Shown: positions 33,394 to 42,286, counted from the stretch's first letter. The stretch: DNA of 64,000 bases from Lachnospiraceae bacterium AC2029 (GCA_000703065.1 JNLK01000001.1:3432001-3496000); one strand, 5' to 3'. Translations and numbers: made by a program. The notes: generated by a model not told the origin, from the letters alone.

Positions 33394-34797
33394 ATGGATA
33401 CTAACAGGATCCTGAAGGAAAATGAAATCGAGGCAAATCGTGTCCTGACACGAATTCTCCTCGTCACCCTGGGCATAGTTGTGATAACATGGATCCTTTT
33501 CGAGACCGGTTTTTTCTATATTCGCGTTCAATTTCGCGAGCTGATGATATCCAACATTCTGCTGTTGGCTCTAGCCGCTGCGGCAAGTATATGTTTCAAG
33601 TACGAAAAGCCCTGGATCAAGTATATCCTGATGGGTGCGATGACCATCGTTTTTGCGGTGACCACATCAGCGCTCACCTACAATGTCCCCCTGCTGATCA
33701 CCATTCCGATCCTGCTGTCCATTCGGTATTTCAACAAAAAATATACCATCTTTATCGCAATCCTTTCGATCATCGTATTCTATCTTGCTTATCTGTATGG
33801 CGCCAATCATGGTATGCTGGATATGAATTTTGTCCAGTATTCCCCCGGCACAACCATTGTAACAAATGACAAAATGTGGTTAGATGATGCCGTGAGAGAC
33901 ATCCCTTACGACAGCAATCTCATGCTTTTTAACACCTCTGTTTCTGACTATTTTGTCAAACTTCTGCAGTATATCATCATTTCCGTGGCAAGCGTTGCCC
34001 TGGTAGGCTGCTGCCAGAAGCTGATGCAGAAGCAAAAAGAGCTTACGGAAAGCACAGCAAGGATCGGTGCTGAACTGGAGCTTGCAGAGAAGATCCAGCG
34101 CGATATGCTTCCCAGTATCTTTCCTACATTTTCAGAGCAGAAGGAGTTTGACCTGTATGCCTCTATGACCACCGCAAGAGAAGTAGGCGGAGATTTCTAC
34201 GATTTCTTTATGATAGATGATGACCATCTGGTTCTGGTGATCGCCGATGTCTCCGGTAAGGGCATCCCTGCTGCGATGTTTATGATGACTGCAAAGACCA
34301 CCATCAAGGATTATGCCCTGACAAACAAAGACACAGCAGAGATTTTCACCATAGCCAATCAGCGTCTCTGCGAGAATAATGAAGCCGAAATGTTTGCCAC
34401 AGCATGGATCGGGATCCTGAATATCAAAACCATGATCCTGCAGTATACCAACGCCGGGCACAACTACCCCCTTCTCATGCGGAAAAACAGCCCTTCTGAT
34501 TTTTTGGCAGATACACACGGACTCTTTCTGGCCGGTCTTGATGATACAGAATATGAAAAAAGCGAGATCAGGCTCTCCTCCGGAGACCGCCTGCTCCTTT
34601 ATACGGACGGCGTAACCGAAGCTCACGGTCAGAACAAGGCCATATATGGAGATGACCGATTGAAAAAGGTCTTAAACGAAACTGCCTCTGAAAGCGGCGA
34701 GACCGTACTCGCCCGCATTCTTGAGAATGTAAATCGTTTTTCGGAAGGGATCGATCAGTTTGATGACATTACCATGACGATACTCACCATAAAATAA
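33394..34797 (+). CDS. Membrane-bound PP2C phosphatase (SpoIIE/RsbU type)
   Basis: A protein of 467 aa. Residues about 1-210 have five or six helices, residues 210-240 a signalling helix (TARIGAELELAEKIQRDMLP), and the rest a SpoIIE-type phosphatase: TTAREVGGDFYDF, VIADVSGKGIPAAMFM, LLLYTDGVTEA and FDDITMTIL, supplying the metal-binding Asp residues. It should dephosphorylate the STAS protein encoded next. RBS GGAGG is at 33382. The membrane part is the likely sensor. Confidence 0.9.
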   Translation: MDTNRILKENEIEANRVLTRILLVTLGIVVITWILFETGFFYIRVQFRELMISNILLLALAAAASICFKYEKPWIKYILMGAMTIVFAVTTSALTYNVPLLITIPILLSIRYFNKKYTIFIAILSIIVFYLAYLYGANHGMLDMNFVQYSPGTTIVTNDKMWLDDAVRDIPYDSNLMLFNTSVSDYFVKLLQYIIISVASVALVGCCQKLMQKQKELTESTARIGAELELAEKIQRDMLPSIFPTFSEQKEFDLYASMTTAREVGGDFYDFFMIDDDHLVLVIADVSGKGIPAAMFMMTAKTTIKDYALTNKDTAEIFTIANQRLCENNEAEMFATAWIGILNIKTMILQYTNAGHNYPLLMRKNSPSDFLADTHGLFLAGLDDTEYEKSEIRLSSGDRLLLYTDGVTEAHGQNKAIYGDDRLKKVLNETASESGETVLARILENVNRFSEGIDQFDDITMTILTIK

Positions 34798-34824
34798 CCA
34801 CTCATGAATAAGGAGGACTTAAAA

Positions 34825-35136
34825 ATGGAAAATGAACTGGAACTGAAAACCCAAAAAGAAGGAGATGCGCTGACCATATTCTTGATCGGAGAGGTCAACA
34901 CCATGACCGCACCGCAGCTGAAGGAGATCCTGGATCCGGAACTACCGAGCCTGAATGCTGTAACCTTCGATTTTGAAAAATGCGATTTTGTATCCTCCGC
35001 CGGTCTCCGTATCCTGCTTGCCACATTTAAAACACTGAAGAAAAAGAAGGGCAAGATGAATATCCTCAACATCGGTCCTACTTTTAAAGAAACCCTTAAC
35101 ATTACCGGTCTGGATAAAGTATTCGGGTGCAAATAA
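34825..35136 (+). CDS. STAS-domain anti-anti-sigma factor (second)
   Basis: A 103-aa RsbV-like protein with LTIFLIGEVNTMTAPQLKEI and FVSSAGLRILLATFKTL, the phosphorylatable Ser in VSSAGLR. ATG 34825 is chosen because AAGGAGG is well spaced from it; the ATG at 34804 lies before this signal. It lies 27 bp after the phosphatase and 1 bp before the HAD gene. Confidence 0.9.
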   Translation: MENELELKTQKEGDALTIFLIGEVNTMTAPQLKEILDPELPSLNAVTFDFEKCDFVSSAGLRILLATFKTLKKKKGKMNILNIGPTFKETLNITGLDKVFGCK

Positions 35137-35137
35137 T

Positions 35138-35764
35138 ATGAATGTATATGATTTTGACGGAACTATATATCATCCTGACTGTGCCATAAGCTTTGCTCTC
35201 TGGTGCATGAACAGACAGCCCTCTCTTTGGTTTACATTTTTCCCAAAAGCACTGGCGTCTATGATTTCACATAAGCTCGGGAGGTCGCCCCGATATGTCA
35301 TGGAACGCACCTTCTTCAGTTATTTATGCAAGGTAAAGGATTTTGATGTGAAGATCGAACGCTTCTGGGACAAGCATGAGAAAAGGATTTCCGAATGGTA
35401 CCTTGCTCAGAAACGGCCGGATGATCTGATTATCAGCGCTTCTCCGAAATGTATCATTGAACCGATTGCGAGAAGACTCGGTGTAAACTGCGTGGCGTCG
35501 GAATATGACCGGGAGGTGGGAGCCTTTGTGGATAATCTGATGTACGCCCGGGAGAAGGCGGCTTACATCTTCGATCACGATTTCCCGGAGATTGAAAACT
35601 TCTATTCAGACTCACTTGCGGACACCCCTTTGGCATTATGCGCCGAGAAGGCTCACCTGATCACGAACAAAGCCAGAACAGTAAATGACTGGCCGGAGCT
35701 GGATGAGGAAACATTACAGAAAATACATGAAAAGATCGACACCGGATGGTCGGTCCATTTATGA
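35138..35764 (+). CDS. HAD-superfamily IB phosphatase
   Basis: A protein of 208 aa: motif I YDFDGTIYHPD, a helical cap (residues about 20-95), motif II IISASPKCIIEPIARRLG, and motif III FYSDSLADTPLAL. This is the PSPase/PGPase C-like HAD-IB group. Substrate unknown; a phospholipid or phosphosugar is possible given the sugar kinase in the operon. It starts 1 bp after the STAS stop, so translation is coupled. Confidence 0.8.
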   Translation: MNVYDFDGTIYHPDCAISFALWCMNRQPSLWFTFFPKALASMISHKLGRSPRYVMERTFFSYLCKVKDFDVKIERFWDKHEKRISEWYLAQKRPDDLIISASPKCIIEPIARRLGVNCVASEYDREVGAFVDNLMYAREKAAYIFDHDFPEIENFYSDSLADTPLALCAEKAHLITNKARTVNDWPELDEETLQKIHEKIDTGWSVHL

Positions 35765-35814
35765 TGCATTTATGCTGCACCTATCACATCTTTACTCCAA
35801 GAGGTGACGTGAAT

Positions 35815-36222
35815 ATGAAAAATCTGGAAATCGAGTCAACGATCGATAATTATTCAACCATCATAAAATTCATAAATTCCGAGCTGGATACTCTTGGCTG
35901 CTCCGATCAAACCAGATCCCAGATAAAGCTTGCGATCGACGAAATATACGGCAATATCTGTTTCTATGCCTATGACTCTGAGCCAGGGCCGGTCACCGTC
36001 TGTGTGGAAAGTGAAAAAGAACCGCCTGCCATAATCATCACCTTTATGGATAAAGGAAATCCCTTCGATCCATTAGAGGTAGAAGAACCTGACCTGGAGC
36101 TCAGCGGTGAGGACCGTCCCATAGGCGGGCTGGGGCTTTTTCTGGTACAGAGTACCATGGATGACCTTAGCTATGAATATAAAGATGAGCAAAATATACT
36201 GACTCTAAAAAAAATACTATGA
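35815..36222 (+). CDS. RsbW-like anti-sigma factor / serine kinase (second)
   Basis: A 135-aa GHKL ATPase: N-box IKLAIDEIYGNICFYAYD, G1 IITFMDKGNPFDPL, G2 IGGLGLFLVQSTMDDLSYEY. ATG 35815 follows AGAGGTGACGTGAAT; the longer frame has no signal. It closes the operon kinase-phosphatase-STAS-HAD-RsbW. It could also talk to the STAS/MATE set at 26.8-29.8 kb, as both RsbW-like proteins are close relatives. Confidence 0.9.
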   Translation: MKNLEIESTIDNYSTIIKFINSELDTLGCSDQTRSQIKLAIDEIYGNICFYAYDSEPGPVTVCVESEKEPPAIIITFMDKGNPFDPLEVEEPDLELSGEDRPIGGLGLFLVQSTMDDLSYEYKDEQNILTLKKIL

Positions 36223-36299
36223 AATAAAGCATCCGGTTCATCAAGCGATAGCGCTCTGTCACTCCTGATGTTTATAAATTCCATCACTTCTTCTACTGA

Positions 36300-36346
36300 A
36301 ACGATTGGGGACGGTTCTGGAACGCTCAGAACCGTCCCCAATCGTT
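36300..36346. repeat. Perfect 19-bp inverted repeat
   Basis: Arms 36300-36318 and 36328-36346 pair exactly around 9 nt (GGAACGCTC). It lies about 80 bp after the RsbW gene. There is no T run on the + strand. The same core, CCGTCCCCAATCGTTCC, looks like an intergenic repeat unit. Confidence 0.65.
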
Positions 36347-36348
36347 CC

Positions 36349-36383
36349 ATAAAAAATCCGCCCAGCCACATAGTGCTGAGCGG
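36349..36383 (-). terminator. Terminator of the VOC gene (minus strand)
   Basis: On the minus strand CCGCTCAGC-ACTATGTG-GCTGGGCGG is followed by ATTTTTT, just downstream of the stop at 36390. Confidence 0.75.
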
Positions 36384-36389
36384 TTTGAG

Positions 36390-36761
36390 TCAATTCTTGA
36401 TATGCTGAACCAGACTAAATGAAAAACCTGATGGAGAATACATACCAATAGACTTTGAAGAAGAATCCGTGACAATCCCTGCCGGCGAAGGCTTGAAGCC
36501 ATGGCTCTCAAGCATTTCCCGTGCCTCATCAAAATCATCGACATTCATGCGGATTGTTATCATATCCTGTTTTGCATTCTCACTTTTAACGATGTCTACA
36601 TAAAAGCCGTTTGCGTCTTTCATACGAATTCCAACTAGGTCTTCACGACCATCCAGATCATCTTTTGTATGACGCTTCTCAAAGCCGAGTTCTTCAAACA
36701 GTTTTATGGTCTTCTCAGGATCGGTCGTAACAATAAGCGGATTGAATGATGTGATTTTCAT
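36390..36761 (-). CDS. VOC/glyoxalase-fold protein (paralogue 3 of 3)
   Basis: A 123-aa protein beginning MKITSFNPLIVTTDPEKTIK with LFEELGFEKRH, TIRMNVDDFDEAREML and SPSGFSFSLVQHIKN. It is closer to the 2726 copy in the RMKDANGF segment. GGAGG precedes the ATG on the minus strand. Monocistronic, with its own terminator. Function unknown. Confidence 0.75.
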   Translation of the reverse strand: MKITSFNPLIVTTDPEKTIKLFEELGFEKRHTKDDLDGREDLVGIRMKDANGFYVDIVKSENAKQDMITIRMNVDDFDEAREMLESHGFKPSPAGIVTDSSSKSIGMYSPSGFSFSLVQHIKN

Positions 36762-37046
36762 TATGTTTTCCTCCTTGTTTTTTCAAGATATACCAATTTT
36801 ATCAGATGAATGAAATTAGTGTCAAACGGAAAAAAAGAAATAAAATGTTACGGTTGTGTATCTGATGGCAGTATTGATTACGGAAAAACAACATGATAAA
36901 ATCAAGGGGCAGTTGACTCCGGCAATTGAAAGAGAATATTCGGGTTTTCAGCCTGGGGGAGTATGTCTGTGTATATCAGCCGAACCATTGTAATGGAATT
37001 ATGAAAGAACATTTGTCGGGAGAATTCTGACAGGGAGAAAACGGGA

Positions 37047-37829
37047 ATGGAATGCATTAATGGCGAGTGGATTATGACAGGTTGTTCTCCGGAAGATCCG
37101 GATCGGTTGAAATCCTTGGATGAGCTAATACGTTTAATTAGACGTATCGGTTTTCTTCCGCTGTTTTCAAATTCCATCCCCGGATTTTCCGTGGAAGAGC
37201 GAGTGACAGCGGATCAGTGGTGGACAGAAGAGGAAAAAACAGATCCCTGGCGTTGGCGGGAAATCCTTTCCAGTCATCCCGATATAACCTATGGAAAGTT
37301 TTTTAACCGGTCTGCCGGGTTTGTCAGTAAGGAATGGTTTCCTGTATTTGCAAACTACCGCAGGAATGGCTACGATTTCGATTCCTTATATGAAGATGAT
37401 CTGGCATCCACTAGGTCAAAGAAGATCATGGATGCATTTGAACTGAATGACGCATGTGTTGGCAGATCACTGTTAACCTCTGAGCTTCGGAGCATAGCCG
37501 GTAAAGATGAGAGTACGCTGGTACATTTGCAGATGCAGACATATCTTGTCATTTCCGGCTTCCAGCAGAAAAAGAATAAAAAAGGTGAGGATTATGGTTG
37601 GCGTCTCGCGGTGTATGAAACTCCGGAGACCAAATGGGGACAAGCTCATGTTACATCTTCCTACAGTGAGGATCCCGGGAAATCATGGGAACGGATTTTC
37701 ACGCAGATAAAGAAAAATAACCCTGATGCAGATGATAAAAGCATTCGTAAGATGCTTGGAATCAAATGGCCGGGTGTATCCGTTGAACCAGTGAAGAAAC
37801 AGGAAAAAAGAAAAGGGAAAGGAAAATAG
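37047..37829 (+). CDS. AlkZ-related protein
   Basis: A protein of 260 aa. LIRLIRRIGFLPLFSNSIPG, FSVEERVTADQWW, WRWREILSSHPDITYGKFFN and AGFVSKEWFPVFANYRRNGY are typical of the family annotated as AlkZ-related in Firmicutes, named after DNA-crosslink glycosylases. The C terminus is Lys-rich (KKQEKRKGKGK), which would suit nucleic acid contact. Catalysis is not shown. ATG follows CAGGGAGAAAACGGGA. Separated from neighbours by 285 bp upstream, where I see no features. Confidence 0.65.
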   Translation: MECINGEWIMTGCSPEDPDRLKSLDELIRLIRRIGFLPLFSNSIPGFSVEERVTADQWWTEEEKTDPWRWREILSSHPDITYGKFFNRSAGFVSKEWFPVFANYRRNGYDFDSLYEDDLASTRSKKIMDAFELNDACVGRSLLTSELRSIAGKDESTLVHLQMQTYLVISGFQQKKNKKGEDYGWRLAVYETPETKWGQAHVTSSYSEDPGKSWERIFTQIKKNNPDADDKSIRKMLGIKWPGVSVEPVKKQEKRKGKGK

Positions 37830-37873
37830 TTCGGCCGCAGGAATTAGAGATTACTACATTGGAGGTGATTATA

Positions 37874-38461
37874 ATGCAAAAAAAAGGATCTGTTACAGTG
37901 TTTCATCTGGTCATGATGTTTCTTATGATGTTCGGTACCATAGGTGGTGCGGTAAAATTCATTATCGATGCAGTCGGCTCTGAAACGTCATCGGCGTTGC
38001 TCTCAAATATCACGAATATCGTTTTGATGGTTGTGATCTTTTCAATGCTGATGATGGGCGCAGTGTATATTATAAAAGATTACAGCAAGCAGGCTTCGGT
38101 CTTCTATAAGGCTTTTCTGTTCCTGCATGTCGGAGTGTGTGTCCTGTCAATTATCGTCAATCTGGTTTACTATACCGTGAATCCGTTGATGATCGCCATT
38201 TGCATCCTGTATGGTTTTAAAGCGTTAGATCTTCTGATCCTTGTCTTCTGGAAGGATCTTGGGCAAATGAGAACCTGGATTCTTTTTTATGTCATACTCG
38301 GATTGGATATAGTGGCATTGATCCTGGCGGTTATCAATATGGTGAATATCGGTTTTGATTTCAGCTTTACAGGATACGTTACCGCGTTGATCGCAGATGG
38401 AACAATCGGCCTTTCCGTGAGAGGTAAATATGAGAACAAAGCTTCTCGCGGCAGCAAATAG
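37874..38461 (+). CDS. Small integral membrane protein
   Basis: A protein of 195 aa with five or six hydrophobic helices separated by short polar turns and a basic C terminus (RGKYENKASRGSK). ATG 37874 follows GGAGGTGATTATA. No motif recognised. It is 44 bp after the AlkZ-like gene and probably in the same transcript, with a shared terminator. Confidence 0.65.
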   Translation: MQKKGSVTVFHLVMMFLMMFGTIGGAVKFIIDAVGSETSSALLSNITNIVLMVVIFSMLMMGAVYIIKDYSKQASVFYKAFLFLHVGVCVLSIIVNLVYYTVNPLMIAICILYGFKALDLLILVFWKDLGQMRTWILFYVILGLDIVALILAVINMVNIGFDFSFTGYVTALIADGTIGLSVRGKYENKASRGSK

Positions 38462-38508
38462 ACGGGAGAATCTATAATTCCGCATGGCTATTTTCAGATT
38501 TACCAAAG

Positions 38509-38554
38509 GAGCCCCGATTCATCAGTAGTGGACTGATGGATAGGGGCTTCTTTT
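38509..38554 (+). terminator. Long-stem terminator
   Basis: AGCCCC-GATTCATCAGT / ACTGATGGAT-AGGGGCT stem with small bulges, followed by TTCTTTT. Confidence 0.7.
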
Positions 38555-38718
38555 GCCGTTTTTTGTCCTGCACTCTCGGGCAAGCGTTCGGCGCATTCGT
38601 CCGGTTATTCGTTTTTGGGGATATGATGTAAGGAAGCTCTTGTTATGATCGACGTGTTGATTTAAAATTGATATCATGCACAAAACTGAAAGCGTTATGC
38701 GGTTTGACAGGAGGAAAA

Positions 38719-39993
38719 ATGAGTAGAGAATATGCTGAAAAAATACTGAAGCTTATTGATAAATCACCGACGGCATTTCATGTTATAGATAATATCAAAT
38801 GCATTCTGGATGCGGCTGATTTTACCGGACTTAAGGAAACGGATGTATGGAAGCTTAAAGAGGGTGGGAAGTATTATGTTGCCAGAAATGATTCGTCGAT
38901 CATAGCATTTTCCATTCCGAAGACGGATTATAAAGGATTTAAGATAATAGCAAGTCACTCGGATTCGCCATGTCCGAAACTTAAGGAGAATGCGGAAATC
39001 AATAAAAACAGCTATGTGCGTCTCAATGTTGAAAAGTACGGAGGGATGCTTCTGGCGCCGTGGTTTGACCGGCCGCTTTCGGTGGCGGGAAGAATACTTG
39101 TAAGAGACGGTGAGGATATAAGGTCTATCCTTGTTGATCTGGATAAGGATGTGGCGGTTATTCCTTCGCTTGCCATACATATGAACAGAGAAGCCAATAA
39201 AGGTTATTCTTATAGCTTCCAGAAAGACATGCTTCCGGTAGTAAGTACATCAAAGGAGGAGAAGACGATTATGTCCCTTGTTGCTGCTGCGGCAGGAGTG
39301 AGAGAAGACAGTATTATCGGCAGGGATTTATTTATGTATATACGTGACAGAGGTGTGATCTGGGGAGTAGGTGACGAGTTCATAGGATCTTCCAGACTGG
39401 ATGACCAGGAATGTGTTTGGACGACACTTTCCGGCTTTACAGAATCTGAACATACGGAACATGTAAAGATGCTATGTGTATTCGACAATGAGGAAGTGGG
39501 ATCGAGAACCAGGCAGGGAGCCGATTCTGATTTTCTGGAAAACCTGATCAGCAGGATAAATGATAATCTGGGACGAAGCAGAGAAGAGTATTATACAGCG
39601 TATGCCAACAGCTTTATGATATCGGCAGACAATGCTCATGCACTTCATCCGGCACATACAGATAAATATGACCCGGCACAGGCTCCGATAATGAACGGAG
39701 GAATAGTGCTTAAGTTTAGTGCAAGACAGAGCTATACCACAGATGCCATATCATCAGCATATGTAAGGAAAATCTGTGAGGACAGTAATATTCCGTATCA
39801 GATATTTGTGAATCATTCGGATGAACCCGGCGGCAGCACATTGGGAAATATTTCAAATTCTCATGTATCAATCAGAACAGCGGATATAGGTCTGGCACAG
39901 CTGGCGATGCATTCATCATACGAAGTGGCAGGAATTGAAGATATAAAGGCGTTAAGAGCATTTGCAAAGGCTTTTTATGAGGACAGGATATAG
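38719..39993 (+). CDS. apeB: M18-family aminopeptidase
   Basis: A protein of 424 aa, a dodecameric zinc aminopeptidase releasing acidic or neutral N-terminal residues. Metal ligands are visible in FKIIASHSDSPCPKLK (His), SSRLDDQECVW (Asp), CVFDNEEVGSRT (Glu-Glu) and MISADNAHALHP (Asp), with the final His in SNSHVSIRTADIG. ATG 38719 follows GACAGGAGG; the longer frame to 38668 has no signal. It lies between two terminators and is probably a single-gene housekeeping unit. Confidence 0.9.
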   Translation: MSREYAEKILKLIDKSPTAFHVIDNIKCILDAADFTGLKETDVWKLKEGGKYYVARNDSSIIAFSIPKTDYKGFKIIASHSDSPCPKLKENAEINKNSYVRLNVEKYGGMLLAPWFDRPLSVAGRILVRDGEDIRSILVDLDKDVAVIPSLAIHMNREANKGYSYSFQKDMLPVVSTSKEEKTIMSLVAAAAGVREDSIIGRDLFMYIRDRGVIWGVGDEFIGSSRLDDQECVWTTLSGFTESEHTEHVKMLCVFDNEEVGSRTRQGADSDFLENLISRINDNLGRSREEYYTAYANSFMISADNAHALHPAHTDKYDPAQAPIMNGGIVLKFSARQSYTTDAISSAYVRKICEDSNIPYQIFVNHSDEPGGSTLGNISNSHVSIRTADIGLAQLAMHSSYEVAGIEDIKALRAFAKAFYEDRI

Positions 39994-40107
39994 AGAGGCT
40001 GAAGTAAGAAGGACAGCTTCCGGCGGATCGCTTTGATTACGGAAAATGATGAGGCTTCGGCAAGGGGCTCTATGATTATAAATACGGATTTAGGGGGGAG
40101 GAAGGAA

Positions 40108-40986
40108 ATGAACAAAAAGATTTATCTGCTGTTAGGTATAGCTTCTTTAATGTTGCTGTGCGGGTGCGGCAATACAAATGCCGCCGTCACCTATAAGCTG
40201 GTGGAAACGCATCCGGTGGGGGGACGGCAGGGAATATGTACTGAGGGAGGCAATTATTGGGTAAGCGGATCCGGGAAGCTGGAAAAGTATGACAGCAACT
40301 GGAAGCTGATTGCGGAAAACACGGATCCCTTTGCAGGATATTCCCTTGAGGTTAATCATATCGGAGATATTGATGTGTACAACAACGAATTGTATCTGGG
40401 CGTGGAATACTTTATGGATGGCGAAGGGAAAAATATCCAGGTCGCGGTCTATGACGGGGATACCCTGAAGCTGAAAAAGGTCTTCCCCTTCCGGGCAGAT
40501 ACCGGACAGCTGGAATGCAGCGGGATCGCGGTGGACCCGGATTCCGGAACGGTATATATGTCCTCGTGGATTGATGACGAATCCAGCGAATACCTGTATA
40601 TGTATGATCTTGATACCGGGGATTACAAAGGAAAGCTTAAGATGCAGTCAGCCCCCAAATGGATACAGGGCGTGGCTTACCATGAAGGGAAGCTGTATGT
40701 TACATGCGATGACGGAAATGCTGATGACAATGCGCCGGATCATATGTACAGGATAGACATTTCCGAAAACCGGGAAACAGGACAGATCAGCCCGGAAAAG
40801 GTATTTGATGATGTGATAAGGCAGGGCGAGATCGAAGGTCTTTCCTTCTGCAGGGAGTCCGGAAGGCTGCTCCTTCTTTACAATAGAGGGGCAAGAATCA
40901 TTGCCGGAATGCCGTCAGGCTTTTATGAAGGATATGAAGAGGAAATCCATGAGGTATTTGTATATGATATAACCGAAGGTGAATAA
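40108..40986 (+). CDS. Lipoprotein with beta-propeller-like repeats
   Basis: A protein of 292 aa. Signal peptide with lipobox LLCGCG (Cys about residue 19). The mature part is beta-rich with repeated propeller-like phrases: GICTEGGNYWVSGSGKLEKY, DVYNNELYLGVEYF, SGIAVDPDSGTVYMSSWI, GVAYHEGKLYVTCDD, EGLSFCRESGRLLLLY. This resembles NHL/SMP-30-type surface proteins. The ATG follows GGGGGAGGAAGGAA. Ligand unknown. It is convergent with 41014-41376. Confidence 0.7.
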   Translation: MNKKIYLLLGIASLMLLCGCGNTNAAVTYKLVETHPVGGRQGICTEGGNYWVSGSGKLEKYDSNWKLIAENTDPFAGYSLEVNHIGDIDVYNNELYLGVEYFMDGEGKNIQVAVYDGDTLKLKKVFPFRADTGQLECSGIAVDPDSGTVYMSSWIDDESSEYLYMYDLDTGDYKGKLKMQSAPKWIQGVAYHEGKLYVTCDDGNADDNAPDHMYRIDISENRETGQISPEKVFDDVIRQGEIEGLSFCRESGRLLLLYNRGARIIAGMPSGFYEGYEEEIHEVFVYDITEGE

Positions 40987-41013
40987 TAGAAACAGCAAAA
41001 CCATGCTGAGCCG

Positions 41014-41376
41014 TCAGAAGATCAGTGCGCATCCTTGCTCCGGATGGCTCTCTATACCGTCGGTCCAGATATTGTCATTGATCTCTTCCAGAGACATTTC
41101 CTTATTCCCCATGACTTCACCGAGAGCGGAATGCAGTACCGAGGAGATCACCTTGCCGCCGGGGACGTATTCTTCAAGTGCTACGAATGCGGCGTCGATC
41201 CCGGTATTCGCCAGCTTCTTCAGTTCTTCTGTAGTCTGTTCCTGGGTAACGGATGCTGCGTTTACCGTCCATCCCTGGGACAGAACTCCGGCAGGAAACA
41301 TCATTCCCATTGAAAGGACTCCTGCGATCACTCTGAGTTTCCATTTTCCTGTTGTTTTTTCCTTCATCTTTGTCAT
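41014..41376 (-). CDS. Short secreted protein, probably truncated
   Basis: A 120-aa protein with a signal peptide (VIAGVLSMGMMFPAGVLSQG, cleavage near TVNAAS) and a helical stretch SVTQEQTTEELKKLANTGID, EEYVPGGKVISSVLHSALGE, SLEEINDNIW. The last ~18 residues look unlike the rest, so the gene probably lost its 3' part. AAAGGAGG precedes the ATG. The style recalls N termini of large secreted toxin-like proteins in Clostridia, but this is a weak impression. Confidence 0.5.
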   Translation of the reverse strand: MTKMKEKTTGKWKLRVIAGVLSMGMMFPAGVLSQGWTVNAASVTQEQTTEELKKLANTGIDAAFVALEEYVPGGKVISSVLHSALGEVMGNKEMSLEEINDNIWTDGIESHPEQGCALIF

Positions 41377-41407
41377 AGTCGTTTCCTCCTTTATTGATAG
41401 ATCTTAC

Positions 41408-41682
41408 CCGGCAAAAATCGGGGTAGATTCATTTCACAAGGTATATTATAATCATAACAGATACAAGGGGGCGGCCGGTTTATTCGCCCTCCGGATCGCT
41501 TACAGGATCCGTGAGCGTGAAAAAACAAAGGGGTCTGGAAGAATGGCGGACAGCGTAGAATATCAGATATTTATCGGATGCAAGGATTCGCAATTTCAGG
41601 AAGAGGTTGTGGCAGAACAGGAACTGATCCGTGTGATAACCGATTATTTCGAACGAAAGAGGATAGATTTTTCGTTGATGAC
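41408..41682 (+). repeat. Copy 2 of the 275-bp near-identical repeat
   Basis: Matches 13281-13555 without gaps. It supplies the leader and first ~47 codons of gene A, which is intact here. Confidence 0.9.
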
Positions 41683-41860
41683 TATGAGGGGCGGGTATCA
41701 TTACGAAGCGGGATGGTTTGATACGGAGGATACGTTGTGTATCAGTATCATAGGCGATTCTGAGACTGATATCCTACGGATTGCCGGAAGTATCTCCATG
41801 TTCATGAATCAGGAATGCACGATGGTCGTGAAGAAACCCGTGAAAAAGGATATCCGCTGA
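41543..41860 (+). CDS. Small protein of unknown function (gene A of a tandem pair)
   Basis: A 105-aa protein: VEYQIFIGCKDSQFQEEVVA, ITDYFERKRIDFSLM, GGYHYEAGWFDTEDTLCISI, IGDSETDILRIAGSIS. It aligns to gene B at 41869 (YxxFxGxKD, IDFSLxxxxGGYxxxxG, IxIIGxxExxI). The plan (ferredoxin-like beta-alpha-beta, 100-110 aa) resembles DUF3574-type proteins, an uncertain comparison. The leader with TATAAT (41442-41447) sits in the duplicated 275-bp segment, so it may be expressed from both sites. Confidence 0.7.
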   Translation: MADSVEYQIFIGCKDSQFQEEVVAEQELIRVITDYFERKRIDFSLMTMRGGYHYEAGWFDTEDTLCISIIGDSETDILRIAGSISMFMNQECTMVVKKPVKKDIR

Positions 41861-41868
41861 GGGATACT

Positions 41869-42198
41869 ATGGATGAATATAAGTTTGAAAAGGGAATAAG
41901 GTATGAGGTCTTTGTGGGGATAAAGGACAAGGACAGTTATATAGAACATCTGGATGTCAGTGATTTCAAAAGGATACTGACAGAGATCTGCACTGAGAAG
42001 AAGATCAGTTTTTCTCTGATAAAGCAGATGGGAGGCTACACCCACAGCAAGGGCTATACAACGGAGACAAGTCTCAGGGTGATCCTGATCGGGATCAGAG
42101 AGGAAGAGGTGCATCGCCTGGCGGATGAACTGAAACGCATCATAAACACGGATGCGGTGCTTATCACGAAATCGGACATAGAGTATTGCTATGTCTGA
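41869..42198 (+). CDS. Small protein of unknown function (gene B of a tandem pair)
   Basis: A 109-aa protein paralogous to gene A: IRYEVFVGIKDKDSYIEHLD, ICTEKKISFSLIKQMGGYTH, SLRVILIGIREEEVHRLADE, LKRIINTDAVLITKSDIEY. ATG 41869 follows GCTGAGGGATACT, 8 bp after the gene A stop. Its C-terminal half is the source type for the hybrid remnant at 13556-13648. Confidence 0.7.
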   Translation: MDEYKFEKGIRYEVFVGIKDKDSYIEHLDVSDFKRILTEICTEKKISFSLIKQMGGYTHSKGYTTETSLRVILIGIREEEVHRLADELKRIINTDAVLITKSDIEYCYV

Positions 42199-42286
42199 AA
42201 TGTGGTCAGACAGGATATTGCAGTAAACAAACGCCTTACCGCTGTTTCTGTAGTTTATAAAGTGATACGAATGCGAGGGTGAAGAT

